Part shown: piece by piece, positions 10,845 through 23,231 of the stretch
Layout: every line of letters starts with the position of its first letter
Numbering within the stretch: position 1 is the first letter of the stretch
Assembly: GCF_000471905.2 (NCBI RefSeq)
Contig: NW_006499207.1
Coordinates: 5,009,561-5,073,560, forward strand
Direction: 5' to 3'
Length of the DNA: 64,000 nucleotides
DNA from: Amborella trichopoda
Taxonomy: Eukaryota > Streptophyta > Magnoliopsida > Amborellales > Amborellaceae
Program-made: the position numbers and the translations under genes
Notes under the pieces: generated by a model
What the model was told of the DNA's origin: nothing
The model's input: only the letters and a program-made list of their open reading frames with translations
Database searches by the model: none

Positions 10845-12123
10845 ATTGAGCTAACACATGGGTGTACGCTAAAAAACAACCTATAATTGAAGATAATTAC
10901 AATTTAATTGAATTTAAATAATTTCTAAAAATGGGTGAAAATGGGCTGTTTTGCCCCTTCCTAACAATGTGTAGAATTTCAGAACAGTCCCTGCTGCTGC
11001 CCGAGAACTTGTGTGATCTTACATGGCTGACCCAGGGTCATTCTGATGCCAATTTAATATAAAGATTATTGTTTTCACTTAGGGCTCGGCATGTCGATTA
11101 TTTTGATACCAACTTCGAGCCATGAATCATGTTTTTGAGCCATGATCATGAGACTTGAATTTTGGATGAATCTTGATAACTTCAGATCGATTGTGTGCTC
11201 GTTCCTTCCTGTTTCTTCATGACTTCTTCATTGAATCACACTAAGCATGTTGTCACAATAACGTTGCAGCAAATGTAGCTTGATTTCATGTTCGGATGAA
11301 GATTTTGTTGTCTTGAGTTTTTTGACCGGAATCTTGAAATCCGGTGGCTGAAATTTATAGCAGATTTGACGCCTTTTTATGTGAAATCCATCCATTCATT
11401 GTACGCGTGGTTCAGACCAGAGATAGCCTCGGACCTCATGCACATAATGAAATTGGTTTTGTATCAATCGGGTATGCGATGGTCGTCATCTGGCTACTAG
11501 AACGAGGCCTGCTACTACTGAATTTTCTGTAACTTCCTTCACGAATCAGCTACTTTTATTTATTTTTTCTCTCTTCCTGGGCATCGCCACAGGGCGTACC
11601 ACATATCGAATTGCTCGTCTTGATGAGATCCAACTTGGAACGAGTGAGTTATAGGCCCTAAAAGTGACTGCTCGTGATTGTAAAAACAACCTCCCTTTAA
11701 TGGTGTTTTAGTGTAGAGTGGCCACATGGGAATAGTGTGCTGCCTACCCCTTTTCGGTATTTTACCCATAACTTTGTCTTGGAGGGCTCGATTAAGAGGA
11801 AACTTGACTCATAGGTATTTTCGATCATACCAGATCTAATGGCTATGGTCCCACAGATGTTTGACACACCAAAAGTATGGCTCTAGTTATAGGGTCTATT
11901 TTAGGGTGCTAGAGACCGATTTCGTTGATATTGTTTCTTTGTGTTCACTACTTTAGACATGTCTAATCACGATGAAATTTGGCAAGTGTAATTTTGAAGT
12001 GTTGATGAAGATCTTGATCAATTCTGGGGCCATTCTGAGACTGTTTAGAATTTCCACTGTTTTGTAGGCTGTAATGACCTTCTTCTTCTCAGGGACCAAG
12101 GTGCTGAAAAATACGTTCAAACA

Positions 12124-13655
12124 GCTTGCCCCACCGATTGTTGTGCTTTAAGAGAAGCGAGAAGGATAATCATTCAGAAAATACCCTATGGATTTTACAT
12201 TTTTTCTTCCTAGCCACAGGACCACGTGAAAGCTACGGAGATTCACGTAACGGTGTAACTAGGATGCTCAGACGTAGGTATGCATTGTTCGCGAGTCTGT
12301 CCATGGAGGCTTTAAGGGGAGAAAAAGCTTTTTTGAGGGAACTTGTAGAAGTCCTCACCCTCGTGCGGACTGTTTGTGATTCTGAAGCTGATGATTTTGT
12401 ACGGTCCTCGTATGTCAGAATCAGACCCATCTGGCAATTCAGTGCCATGTCGAAGGGCATTATTCCCATTTGGTATGGGTTCATTTGTTTGCTTTTGATT
12501 GTTGCTATTTGCTTCTGCACCAGGTTTGTTTTTGATGATCAAAGTACCATGGTAGGTCTCGTCTATTGAGTCCAGTCGAGGGCAGGTTTATTTGCTGATT
12601 TCAAAGGTCTAAGCTTGCCGGCTAGGCGAGCTGAAGTCTCTAACAGGTTTCGCCCTGGCTTTGTCAATTTCTTGCCTTTATAGTGTTTGTTTCTAGAGAG
12701 GGTTTGTGACCTCTTGGAAATAATGTTCTTCCTCATGAGACTTATCATGTCATCCTGGAGAGTCTTTTGTCTTTTCGAGTCCTTTTGCAACTGGATTCAG
12801 GCTGTCGGAATCTTTTCCTTAAAGCTCATATTTTTGGATTCCCGGTATTGTTTTACCAGTGACTTTTGTTTTTTTTTTGAGTGAGGCCTGAAGCCACCTG
12901 TTGAGGTGAGTGCTGCATCAACCTATTTATTGGTCCAAGCATCCTTTGTGGAATTTCGCTTGAACTTGGGAAGCAGCACCGAAGAGACGGCTTTTACCAA
13001 ATTTTTTTTATTTTGGGGCTCTATTACCCATGACCTTTCAGCCAGGTCCACCATTTTCGTCCATATTTACTCATGATGCCCTTTCAGGTTTTCACCATGC
13101 CCAATTTTTTTATTCACGGAACTTTTTACTCATAGTTTCATGACCATGCCCGTCCGTCATTTTTACTCATAATGTTCCCTTGTTAAGCTATACACCATGC
13201 CCATTATTTCATCATTTTTTTTTTTTAATGTGAAGGCATGTTTAAGGTCATGCCTCCGAGACTTGTGCGAAACAATTTAATGTCATGCAGCTAGGATGAG
13301 CACTATGGTTTAAGGTCATGTGGAGGCCATGGAGTGAGTATGGTGGTGGTTTGACTCACTTGGGGAAATGGCATTAGGCTACCCATGAAAGATGGATGAT
13401 GTATGAAATGTGAGTGGATGATGGTGACCCACTGGCTTACGACGAGTATGGATGGTGGGATGGTTCGCCTTTTTGTGAGCACGAGTGAGACTCATTGGGG
13501 AATGAGGTATGGTGATGAAGTGAATGGACACATTGGGGAGATAATGAAGGTGGCATGCGCACACTAATAGGTAAGTTAGGGAAGGTGTGCGTGAAAGTGC
13601 ACGTAAAGGCGTGTGGCGTATGTGGGGGCAAGTTGTAAAAGTCATACCTCTAGGA
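12124..13655 (-). mobile_element. 3' terminal internal region of element B
   Basis: No gene is supported. The bases next to the LTR, read on the minus strand, are GCACAACAATCGGTGGGGCA then AGC, which parallels GCACAAC...GGCGAGGAATGC at 29724-29745 and is the likely polypurine-like primer for the plus DNA strand. Farther on come CTCATGACC and CCATGCCC words (12990-13200) and GGTGGTG-rich sequence (13320-13620) shared with elements A, C and E. The open frame at 12126-12569 has no recognisable domain. Confidence 0.6.
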
Positions 13656-13659
13656 CCTA

Positions 13660-14215
13660 TGCAAAATAGTTTATTTTCATGCAGCTAGGACGTACACTAT
13701 GGTTTAAGGTCATACAGCTGGACCGTGGTTATGCAGTTTAAAGTCATACAACTAGGACCATGCAGTTTATGGTCGTGCAACTAGACCTCCATTACAATTT
13801 AAGGTCATATAGTTTGGACCATGGTGCTGAGTCCTTTTAACATCACGCGACTACGACGTGTACTATAGTTTAAAGTCATGTAGCTTGGACCGTGGTTACG
13901 CAGTTTAAAGTCATACAACTAGGACCATGCAATTTATGGTTGTGCACCTAGATCTCCGCTACAGTTTAAGGTCATATAGTTTGGGCCATGCAGTTTTACG
14001 GTCGTGCAACTAGACCAGGGATGTGCAATTTTAAGGTCATGCAGCATGGACTGAGGCTGTGCACAGTTTAGGGTCATGCAGCACGGATCGAGGCTGTGTA
14101 GTTTAGGGTCGTGTAGCATGAACCGAGGTATTGCAGTTTAGGGTAATGCAGCATGGACCGAGGCTGTGCAGTTTAGGGTCGCGCAGCACGGACCGAGGTT
14201 GGGTTGCCATGTAGG
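13660..14215 (-). repeat. 35-bp minisatellite of element B
   Basis: About 15 degenerate copies with the words GTTTAAGGTCAT and GGACCATG or GGACCGAGGCTG. Orientation relative to the element is the same as in A, C and E. Confidence 0.8.
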
Positions 14216-14219
14216 TGGA

Positions 14220-14640
14220 GCTCCATGGAGAATAGGTCTGTGGATGGCAATCCGACTCCTTGAGGATAAAATGGTTAAGACTATTCACAAACTGAGGGCT
14301 CAGGTGGAAATGGTGACCTGATGAAGGATGGCAAACAGAAGGGGACTCCACTAGGGCTTAGGGGGGCAGGCATGGCTCCCTGGGGTGAAAGATGAGACTC
14401 TATGGAGAAGTGACTTATGACAGGTAACTCGACTCCAGGGGATAATATATCTTGGTGTGAAATAGACCCACCGAGAATTGAAGAGGTAAGAATCCACTGG
14501 GGTTAATGGGTTGCAGTATGGGTGTGACTTCTATGGGGATGAGGGATAGTGGACTACTCCTGACTCCATTGGGGATGATAGGTCGTGGCTTGGGAGCAAC
14601 GGCCTGGGTACAGCTCCACTGGGGATGACAGGACACGACT
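14220..14640 (-). repeat. Recurring GACTCCNNTGGGGAT motif, element B
   Basis: At least eight spaced copies, the best at 14562-14576 (GACTCCATTGGGGAT) and 14613-14629 (GCTCCACTGGGGATGAC). They share CTCCACTGGGGA with the primer binding site but lie on the opposite strand of the element. Confidence 0.6.
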
Positions 14641-14699
14641 TGAGCTGGAAATAGGTGACAATAGACGACTTGAAATACCATTGGCGTCAGGTGTAGCAA

Positions 14700-14850
14700 T
14701 CATTATTTCTTGCGAGTGTTCAACTGACGCTGAGTTTTCGAAAACACAACCGGCGCTAAGTTAACCAGCGCAAGAGTTGTTTGAAAATCACCTGGCACCA
14801 AGTCGACTGGCGCTAGGTTTGTTTGGAATTCACCTGGCACTGAGCATGGA
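14700..14850 (-). repeat. Short repeat with GGCGCTAAGTT / GGCGCTAGGTTT words
   Basis: Three or four copies of CTGGCACNNAGTCGACTGGCGCTAGG-like sequence. The core GGCGCTAGG also occurs in the hairpin repeat of the B-type LTR, so the two may share an origin. Confidence 0.4.
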
Positions 14851-14967
14851 TCGATGAGAGTTACCTCGGGCCTCGAGTCAAAGCTCGACCCGACTCATCG
14901 TCGATTGGCTTCCCTTGGACGTGACTGGAATTCTCAGTTTGTGAGGGTCATTTGAGGATAGTATGGT

Positions 14968-14981
14968 CTATATGAGGGGGT
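14968..14981 (+). promoter_or_regulatory. Possible promoter of the antisense PMD gene
   Basis: CTATATGAGGGGGT lies upstream of the antisense gene of element B, in the position where A and C have TATAAAAGGGGG and TTTAAAAAGGGGG. The match is weaker here. Confidence 0.35.
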
Positions 14982-15589
14982 AAAATCCAAGGGTAAAAAA
15001 AAGTTAAACAAAATTTTTCTTTAACAGTGAGAAAAGGGTGCCCGGTAGAAGTTTCAGCAAGCATTGGGACTCCAACAAAAGTTTTGCAGGGAAGGTTTTC
15101 GGAAAACAATGGGATTCCTGATGGTTTTGTAGGGAAGGCCCTCGGCGAGCAGCCTTTGCCAAGAATTTGGTGAAGTTGCACATAACGTTTTTAGCACAGA
15201 GGACTTTCCGGTGGAGGGAAGCGCTCCAGTCGTGGTTTTGGTGTCTTCTTGACGTTGTTAACAGTGTTGCATAGGTTTTCTGGGAATGGCAGGGGAGTTC
15301 CAGTGGAAACCGAAAGGTCCAAGAGAACGACCAGTTACTGAAGGAAGACCGTAGCAAGGAAGGTGTATGATTGCGAGAGGTGAATCATTGCAGGGCACGT
15401 GTACGATTACCTCGTTCATGTGTCAGGTGGAGTAGCAAGACATGGTGATGGCTGGCGTTCGTTCGTGTTAGGCGACGCTGAAGGACGTGGAGAAGGTTGT
15501 CAGTCGGCAAAGTTGAGTTCGAGGTGTCTGTGATTTCACAGACGAGGTTTTATCAAGGGGTGAGCCCATTTAGCTGACTTAGCTAGTAT

Positions 15590-18500
15590 GCAAACCAGAG
15601 TGGCCCCTCAGTGTCACTTTCATTATTGACCCCATTTGTTTTGAAGTATGCAAGGGCAATGATAGCAACGTCAGTACTGAAAAAGGGGTGGCACTTCTTC
15701 ATTGCATGCATAGGAACATAGCTTTCAGGGAGAACTTGCCTACCTTAGGGAAATGAATGGTACTGACAAAGGGACTACTAATGTGGTCAGCAAAAGGCCT
15801 CTGGATTCAAGGGGAGTAACAATACTTGAAGGGATACTCTTCATGGACTACCGAGGTATTGGTGTCGTACAAAAGCACTCTTGAACGTGTTTCACCATTA
15901 GCAGCGGTCCAGTGTTCAGGCAGCTACTATGACCGTTGCTCCAATACAGTAAAGGTACTACTGGAGAATGGAGCCGTGTTAGCAATACCTGGCTTCTTGG
16001 GCATGGGGAAGTAGAAATCTCTTTACTAGATCTTCATTTATTGGAGGTCTCCTGATGATCGAGGTTATGTATGATGAGTTCATGCCCTCGAACTCGGCAT
16101 CTTTGGTGGTGCTAACTTGGGGGATGAAGAGTCTGCTCATCTTCAAAAGATCTTCGAGAGCTACAAGTTGATTGCCGCCCGGTCTAACAATGGTAGGGTC
16201 ACCTTCACGGAATGGGTGAAATTCTTTTGTGGGGATTATCCCAAAGGTGGTCAGGGCACTCCGAAGGGGAAAGGGAAGGCAGTTGCAAAGGAGACACCTC
16301 CTGTATATCAACCTGAGACCAGCGATGATTGTGTCTTCTTGGCCGCGTAATTGGCCTTATTTTTGTGCAAATTCGTGCTCCTTGGTTGGGGGGATGATAT
16401 TCGTTCTGACGTATGTGGCATGCGATATGGTCAGAGGATGTGAGTATGCCCTTGCTCAGCCAGTCTTGTGTAACATTTATCATGGATTGGGGGCCATCTC
16501 CCATGGAAAGGCCCACAAGGGTAAAGAGGGAGGGAATGACATTGTAGGAGGAGAGGCATTTCCTAGGGATTTTAAGACTCCATTCCCCATCCATTACGTG
16601 TATGGGTGGCTAGGGGCTTATTTCCCTAACACCTATGTCAAGCATCAATGCTTAGGAGATAAACTATGGTCATTCTTGATGACGATTGCCAACCAGAGGG
16701 CTATCTTTCATACCCCAGGGGAGGCTCGGGGTCTATTTAGGAATGACTCTTTGAACATGAGGTGGGTTCCCTTCCCTGTCGGGAGCCTCACCGACTGTGC
16801 TTTCATTGATGAGTTAGGGAAGGAGCTAGACGGCATTCCAACTTCCATTAAGGAGCTCATGTTCATCTTGAGCATTAGAGGGAGAGTCTTACCTTATCGG
16901 ACTCTGCTCAGTGCCAGGTTAGAGGGGTATTTGCCCCACCACTTCGCCCGTTAGCATGGGCTTCATCAAGGCTGCCCCCCCTCTCGATGTTTTTTGAAAA
17001 GCGCTGGAGTAAGGTGAATAAGGGGATTATGGAAAAGTTTGAAACTTTTCGTGAGTGCTGGCTGCCAGAGCATATACGGACCGCTTGGTCTATGTATTTA
17101 GAGATGACAGAAACCAGCAAATATGTATTACATCACTTTGGCAGGAGGGTGCGAACGATTAAGGCCTATGTGAAGTGGTGGAGAATCACCAGCAAGGGAT
17201 ACTGGGATAAAGATCACCCTTGGAAGGGGTGAATGGTAACTGGCGCCAGGATACCAGGCAAAGGAGACTGGCAGATGCTTCTGCTTCTAATGCGGTATTT
17301 GTCTTAGATTATCCCTCTAACTGGTGAGCTTTAGGACTTCCACGTGTGATAATAGCTGATGAGGCCTAGCCAGAGTTTCTTGCAATGAAGACGAGGACTG
17401 GGAGTGTCATCAATAATCTTAGTTCCATGTTCGAGTGGGATGAGGGGCGGCAAGACCTTGAAAAGGGCCCCCCACAAGACTTGAACGCCCTAATCGAGAG
17501 TTGTCCCCACAGTAGATTGGCTGGAGGGCCTTCTCAGGGAGGTGGATCTTAAGCGGTCGCTCCTACTCTAGCAAGGGGAAGAAAAGAAAGAGCTTGACTA
17601 CTGCCGATACTCGTGCACCGTCTTCAGTTAGTGGGCAACTCGGAGGCATTAGAGTGCCAACCTTCTTATGATGTCAAAACTAGGAGGTAGCTCTTCCTCT
17701 TCTGATCTTTTAGGAACTCCCCAGTATCACCCTCTGCGCTCTTTGGACCACCTTCTGCTTCTCCTAGATTGTCTTCTTTTTCTTTAGAAACTGAGGCAGA
17801 CGACTCCGGCTGCTCTGAGTCCATTGTCATTGCTTTTGATCGGGAGGTGACTCTAGATCTTGTGGTGGTAAATACAATGGTAGTCCCTGAGTCGGAGGCA
17901 GCTCGGACGGGCACTGATGAGGATGCAAATCCCGAAGAAACTGCTCTAGGAAGGGAATCTAATGTTGATGTGGTCTCCGTGCATCAAGAGCTCAGAGCCC
18001 CAACCAAGGCAGGTACTATGACTCAAGAAGAAGAGCCCCTAGTTGATGATGCGCCCGAGCACCAAGAGGTAGCTGCTTCCATGGTCCCAAGTTATGAAGA
18101 TGAGGGTATTGAGCTCTTCGTGGCTGAGGTTCTAGTCGTTGAAAGTGTAAGCCAAATGGAAGAATCCGTGGCTAGAGCTAAATTGGGTGAAGAGGAGGAG
18201 GTTCCTGAACTTGCTAATGTTGAAGTGGCAGTTCAGGAAGATGAAGGTCAAGGGGAACAGGTTTCTTCTGAACCTGTTGGGACAAAATTAGAGGTCACTA
18301 TGGGAGAATGTCAAGTGGCAGTTTGGGAAGATGAAGGGCAAGGGGAACAGCTTTCTTCAGAACCTGCTGGGACAAAATTAGAGGCCCCTATGGGAGAAGG
18401 TCAAGGCAGGGAGGCTGACATTGAAGAACCCAAGCAGGTTGAGGCTTCTTCAGAAGTAGTAATCTCAGGAAAACCATCTAGGCCCATTTTTAGCGGGGTT

Positions 18501-19050
18501 TCTAACATGATTGTAGGCATGGCCTTCATGGCTTAAGGAGTATCCTTTCAATGAGCTAGGCGAAGCTCTGACAAGACTGAAGGAGTGCACCAGAAGTGCT
18601 TTCCCATATTAATGCAACTCTAAACGAGTTGGAGATCTAGTGGTTGGGGGTGCTACATCATGAGGAAGAAACTAGCATGCTAGCCTTCTTAGAAGAGTCG
18701 ATCTTGCACCGTCATGAGAAGATAGATGCTTGCATCAAGAAGAAGGCCACGATAACTGGCCGTCAGCAGGATCTCAAGAGGGAGGCACAAGGAAGCTACA
18801 AGAGAATGATTGAAATCAGAGAGGAGATGCAAATATTGAGGCAAGAATTCACGGGCCTTGAGATAAAGATGGTTTAGAGGAGGACGATGGAGGCCTCTTT
18901 GGTTGAAGATTTGACTGAACTAAATGGCACAATTGAGTCGAAAACTGTGGTGATGATAGATGAGACTCAAATGGTGGCGGAACTGAAGGAGCGTCTCCAA
19001 GGCACCGAGACTTCTCATGGTAGCGCGCAACGCAGAGATCAATAAGATGA
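15590..19050 (+). pseudogene. Antisense plant-mobile-domain (PMD) gene of element B
   Basis: Read against element B. Pieces in different frames reconstruct a PMD-type layout: VMYDEFMPSN near 16065-16090, LQKIFESYKL and FTEWVKFFCGDY at 16117-16240, then a domain core at 16340-16950 with LAQPVLCNIYHGLGAIS, FPIHYVYGWLGAYFP and FHTPGEARGLFRND, and VKWWRITSKGYW near 17180. The C-terminal part (17769-18536) is strongly acidic and contains a near-perfect repeat, about 32 residues each, with EDEGQGEQ and SSEPAGTKLEAPMGEGQ. A charged coiled-coil-like segment follows (18644-18877). PMD proteins are known as plant proteins and as extra genes captured by retroelements. The molecular role is unclear. The gene is broken by stops (for example at 16348) and frameshifts. 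The PMD call rests on remembered family motifs. Confidence 0.65.
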
Positions 19051-19179
19051 TTTAACATGTCATTTCAAGTCATTTCCTTTTGCCAGTACTTGTAAAAGTC
19101 ATAAGAAGGCTCGAGTCCAAGGAGAGGGGATGTTTGTGGTGGCGACGCGTGTGCGCCCGTTGAAGTAGGATTACGGGAG

Positions 19180-19971
19180 ACCTGGCGATCAGCTCGGGCT
19201 CATGCAACTGATCTGGCATTAGGAGGCCAAGAACTACAAGCAGGTGTCTGTAAGAGAACAGGTGTAGGCATGTCCCTTACAAGGTGTGCTTGTGTGTGCA
19301 GAATAGGAAGACGAGGAGGTCGTCTCCTGTGTACTCGGGTTAGCGCAGTGATGGCGTTGCCCTGAGCAGTGAGATGCATATGATCAGTGTGCGCAGGACC
19401 TGACCTTAGAAGGTTTGATCCTAGATGCCGACTTGGAGTAGCACAAGGGTTGCCCTGAAATGTGGCTCGAGTGGGTGACCCATGAGCCTTGCGATGTGTC
19501 TGTGTGGGGGAGGGGGACCGTGGGGTTTCTGCCTCGATGTGTTGAGCCTCTAGGGATAGAGACCAATGATGCATAAATGTTGGGGGTAGCCTTATGGCGA
19601 CCCATAAAAGTAATGACAACTTGTTTGCCTTTTGCAGAAAGGGACTGGGCAGCCTTCCGAGGTGCCTCAGGAACACGACTGACCAGTGACTTGCTGGTGG
19701 CTGGGTGCATGCTATGTGGGACAACAGAAGTGCTGCCGATGCAGGGCACCTTGGTGGAATTTCCACCAGAGTGTGGAGATGGGGAGTGAGGAACGTTTAA
19801 GTCCCGTCTCACACCAGTACAAGTTAAGACCTGGGAGCTAAATAAGGGGTCTTTGCTTAAGAGGATGGTTGGGAACGAAGTCGAACGAACTTGTTCCATA
19901 GGAAGACTCTCGAATGCGGGCATAAGAAAATCCTCTATCCGGATAAATGGGTTACAAAACCGGTAAGCCAT
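19180..19971 (-). pseudogene. Gag N-terminal remnant of element B
   Basis: The start at 19971 (MAYRFCNPFIRIEDFLMP) aligns with MAPGLFNLFIRVGDFLI of element C, and the next part shares SFPTILLSKD and SGQPLCYSKSASR with A and D. The open frame runs to 19384. No Gag core or zinc knuckle follows. The 3' end of the antisense PMD gene lies directly next to it, tail to tail. Element B thus keeps only the leader and first part of Gag, possibly because packaging signals lie there (inference). Confidence 0.6.
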
Positions 19972-20055
19972 AAATAAAGTGTGAAGAGATAATGAAAGCA
20001 GATAATAAAAGAAGAAACTAGCCAAACAAGAACGATTCGACTAAGGGGTAGTAAG

Positions 20056-20073
20056 TCCTTAGTGGAGTTGCCA
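20056..20073 (-). promoter_or_regulatory. Primer binding site of element B
   Basis: On the minus strand it reads TGGCAACTCCACTAAGGA, three bases inside the 5' LTR end. Two changes (CTAAGG for CTGGGG) separate it from the site of interior A. Same tRNA-Arg type. Confidence 0.7.
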
Positions 20074-20076
20074 AGC

Positions 20077-23000
20077 TGGTTAGGTGCCTCGATCTCGCCC
20101 ACCGGATCCTTTGGGGATGGGCGGCATGTGTCTCGGGTTTCGAGGGAAGACCTGAGGCGTTTTCGAGATCACTCTCTCGGGAACCTCGTTCAAGAACGGG
20201 GGCAGGTGTTACCAACCGACGAGAGAGAAATTTAAAGTGGGTTCGGGACTTACTCAAGCTGGCTCGTGTGGGCACCCTCTTAGATCAAGAAGAAAGCCCC
20301 CCAGTAATAAAACCGGTTCGGAATCGCCTCCCTTGGCTTGTATTCTTCTGTTTTTTGGAATCACACATATATGGCAAAGGTTATAAGATAGGTGGGTCAG
20401 ACCTCACCCTTTTCCTCTTTGATGAACGTACACAAGCATGCACATTCAAAAAGAAAATAAGAGAAGTAAGACTGGGGAGAGAAGGATTCGACGGAGCGAG
20501 AGGATCAAAGTTGTGACGAAGTTGGTGAATAATTAGCCTGATGTGGTAGCAAAACGGGCTCAGTAACTAAGACCAGCTCACAGGATTGCTACTAGATGTC
20601 ATTACTAGTACCGTCAAGCTAAGCACAATGGTTAGTTTATCGTGGCAATAAAGTGGGCCAAGCAATCCTAGCACAACAACGTTATGTCTAGACGACATGA
20701 CTACCATGAGAACCTAACCTCAATCCCTCTTAGTCGAATGAAAGAATAACATAATGATGGTTATGAGGAAAGAATAAGAGTTGAAATAAGAGAAGAAGGG
20801 AACATAAAGATGGAGGGAGAAGAAAGGGAGAGAAGAATATGAAAGGCGAGAGAATAAAAGAGAGAGAGGGAAGGAAGATGCAGTTGACACTAAGCATTGC
20901 CAACTATGTTAGAAGGAAGAGAGAGAAAATGCTGTCAGCGCTAGGTTTCACGGACTGTGTTATACATAGGAGAAGAGAGAGAAGACACAGTTGGTACTAT
21001 GCTTCACCAACTGTGCCAGTAGAAGAGAAAGAAAATACAGTTGGTGTTAGGATTCATAGACTTTATCAAAAGAAGAGAGAGAAAACACAGTCGACGTTAG
21101 GCTTCGCTAACTAAGTCAGAAGAAGGGGAGAGACCCAGCCGGCGCTAGGCTTGCACCGATTGTGATGAAAGAGAATAAAGAGAGAAAGAGAGATCGAACT
21201 GGCATTAGGCTTCCCGACTGTGACAGAAGAGAAGCAAGAGAGAAACCCATCCAGCACTAGGCTTACACTAGTTGTGATGGAAGATAAGGAAGTGAGGATA
21301 ATCGAACCGGCACTAGGCCTCGCCGACTGTTATAAAAGAGGAAGAGAGAAAAATCGAGCCGGCTTTAAGCTTCACCGACTGTGATAGAAAAGGAGAGAGA
21401 GAAATCCAACCAGAGTTAAGCTTCACGACTGCAATAGAAGAGAAGAAGAGAGAGAAATTCAGCAGGCACTAAGCTTCACCGACTGCAACAGAAGAGAAGG
21501 AGAGAGAGAAATCTAGCCGGTGCTAGACTTCATCAACTGCATTAGACGAGAAAGATAGAGAGAAATCTAGCCGGCACTACGCTTCGCCGACTACATTAGA
21601 TGAAGAACGGAGAGAGATAGAGATGAGAAGAAGAGAGAGAAAAAGATAAGATGAGAAAGTGGGGAGGAGACAGAAAGAGATAGAGATGAGAAGTAGAGAG
21701 AAAGAGATATAGATGAGAAAGAGGGGAGAGGAAGAGATAGAGGGGATGAGAGAGAAAGAGGGGAGGAGAGAGAAAGTTATTTACTCGAAGGGTACTGACC
21801 CTTTTCTTCTCTCGCCTCTCTCTCTCTCTCCAAGACGTACCGACAAGCTTAAGAAAAATTCATAATTTTATTGATTGATCCAAGAAAAATGAATCCGTCC
21901 TTTGTAGAATGAGGCATTGCCTGTTTATATAGAGTTGGGCTAAAACATGGGTGTACGCCCAAAAACTACCTAGAATTGAAGATAATTACAATTTAATTGA
22001 ATTTAAAGAAATTCTAAAAATGAGTGCAAAAGGACTATCTTGCCTAAGAATATGTTGAATTCCAGAACAGTCCTTGCTACGACCCGAGAACTTGCGTGAT
22101 ATTTCGTGGCTGACTTGGGGTCGTTCTGATGTCCGGTTGATCTAAAGATTGTTTTCATGTAGGGCTCGACATGGCGATCATTTTGATACCAACTTCAAGC
22201 CATGAATCATGTTTTTGAGTCGTGATAATGAGACTTGAATTTTGGATGAATCTTAAAAACTTCAGATCGATTATGTGCTCGTTCCTTGATGTTTCTTCGT
22301 GACTTCTTCATTGAATCACACTGAGCATGCTGTCACGACCACATTGCAACAAACGTAGCTTGATTTTATATCCGGATGAAGATTTTGTCGTCTTGAGTTT
22401 TTGACCGAAATCTTGAAATCCGGTGGCCGAAATTTATAGCATCTTTGACGCCTTCATGTGTAAAATCCAACCGTTCATCATACACAAGGTTTAGACCAAA
22501 GATAGCCTTGGACCTCATGCACATAATGTAATTGGCTTCGTATCGATTAGGTATGCGAGCGTCGTGATCTGGCTGCTTGAATGAGGCGTGCTGCTGCTGA
22601 ATTTTCTGCAACTTCCTTCACGAATCAGCAACTTTCATTTAGTTTTTCTCTCTGTCCGGGGGTCGTCAAGGGGCGTACCACATATTGAATTATTCATCTT
22701 GATGAGACGAACACTCTCACTAAATTTGGGAGCGATCCAACTTGGAACGAGTGAGTTATAGGCCCTGAAAGTGACTTCTCATGACTATAAAACCAACCCC
22801 CTTTAGTTTTTTTTTTAGTGCAGAGTGACCACACGGGAGGAGTGTGCGGCCTGCCCCTTTTCGGTTTTATACCTATAACTTTGTCTTGGAGTGCCCGATT
22901 AAGCCGAAACTTGACCCACAGGTATTTTCAACCATGTCGAATCTAATGATGGTAGTCCCACAAATGTTTGACGTACCAAAAGTATGGCTCTAGTTACATG

Positions 23001-23231
23001 ATCTATTTCAGGGTGCTAGAGACCGATTTTGCTGATAGTTTTTTCCTTGTGTTCACTACCTTAGCCATGTCTAGTCGGGATGAAACTTGGCAGGTGGTCT
23101 TTTGAAGTGCTGATAAAGATCTTGACCAATTCTGAGACCATTTTGAGACTGTTTGGAATTTCCACTGTTTTGTAGGCTTTATTGACCTGCTTTCTATCAG
23201 GGACCAAGGTGTAGAAAAATATGTTTAAACA
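20077..23231 (-). mobile_element. 5' LTR of element B
   Basis: Starts (minus strand) TGTTTAAACATATTTTTC and ends CACCTAACCA, 3155 bp. It carries the same distinctive middle as the 3' LTR: hairpin repeats and GA tract. AATAAA on the minus strand is at 21867-21872 and the TATA box at 21922-21932. It is clearly the partner of 9014-12123, with numerous point differences. Confidence 0.85.
20880..21835 (-). repeat. Hairpin-core repeat and GA tract in the 5' LTR of element B
   Basis: Same arrangement as 9780-10735: about 13 units with CCGGCGCTAGGCTT-like cores to about 21610, then GA-rich sequence. Stems are more decayed than in the 3' LTR, for example GGCACTAAGCTTCACCGACT. Confidence 0.8.

Larger units (their letters stand above)
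9014..12123 (-). mobile_element. 3' LTR of element B
   Basis: On the minus strand it starts TGTTTGAACGTATTTTTC and ends CACCTAACCA, 3110 bp in all. The first 1.1-1.2 kb and the last 0.25 kb resemble the other LTRs. The middle is different: a 50-60-bp tandem repeat and a GA-rich tract replace the sequence that the A-type LTRs have there. Confidence 0.85.
9014..23231 (-). mobile_element. Element B: pol-less Tat-like retrotransposon carrying an antisense PMD gene
   Basis: A complete, 14.2-kb minus-strand element. From its own 5' end it has: 5' LTR (23231-20077), PBS (20073-20056), Gag N-terminus only (19971-19180), a gene on the opposite strand (15590-19050), the GACTCC and 35-bp repeats, a 3' terminal region, and 3' LTR (12123-9014). 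I found no gag core, protease, RT, RNase H or integrase. It would therefore depend on other elements to move. It interrupts the protease frame of interior A and is flanked by a 4-of-5 target duplication. Confidence 0.8.

Noticed and set aside
12126..12569. 147-codon plus-strand frame next to the 3' LTR of element B
   Set aside because: No recognisable domain, and the homologous sequence in A and E is not open in this frame.
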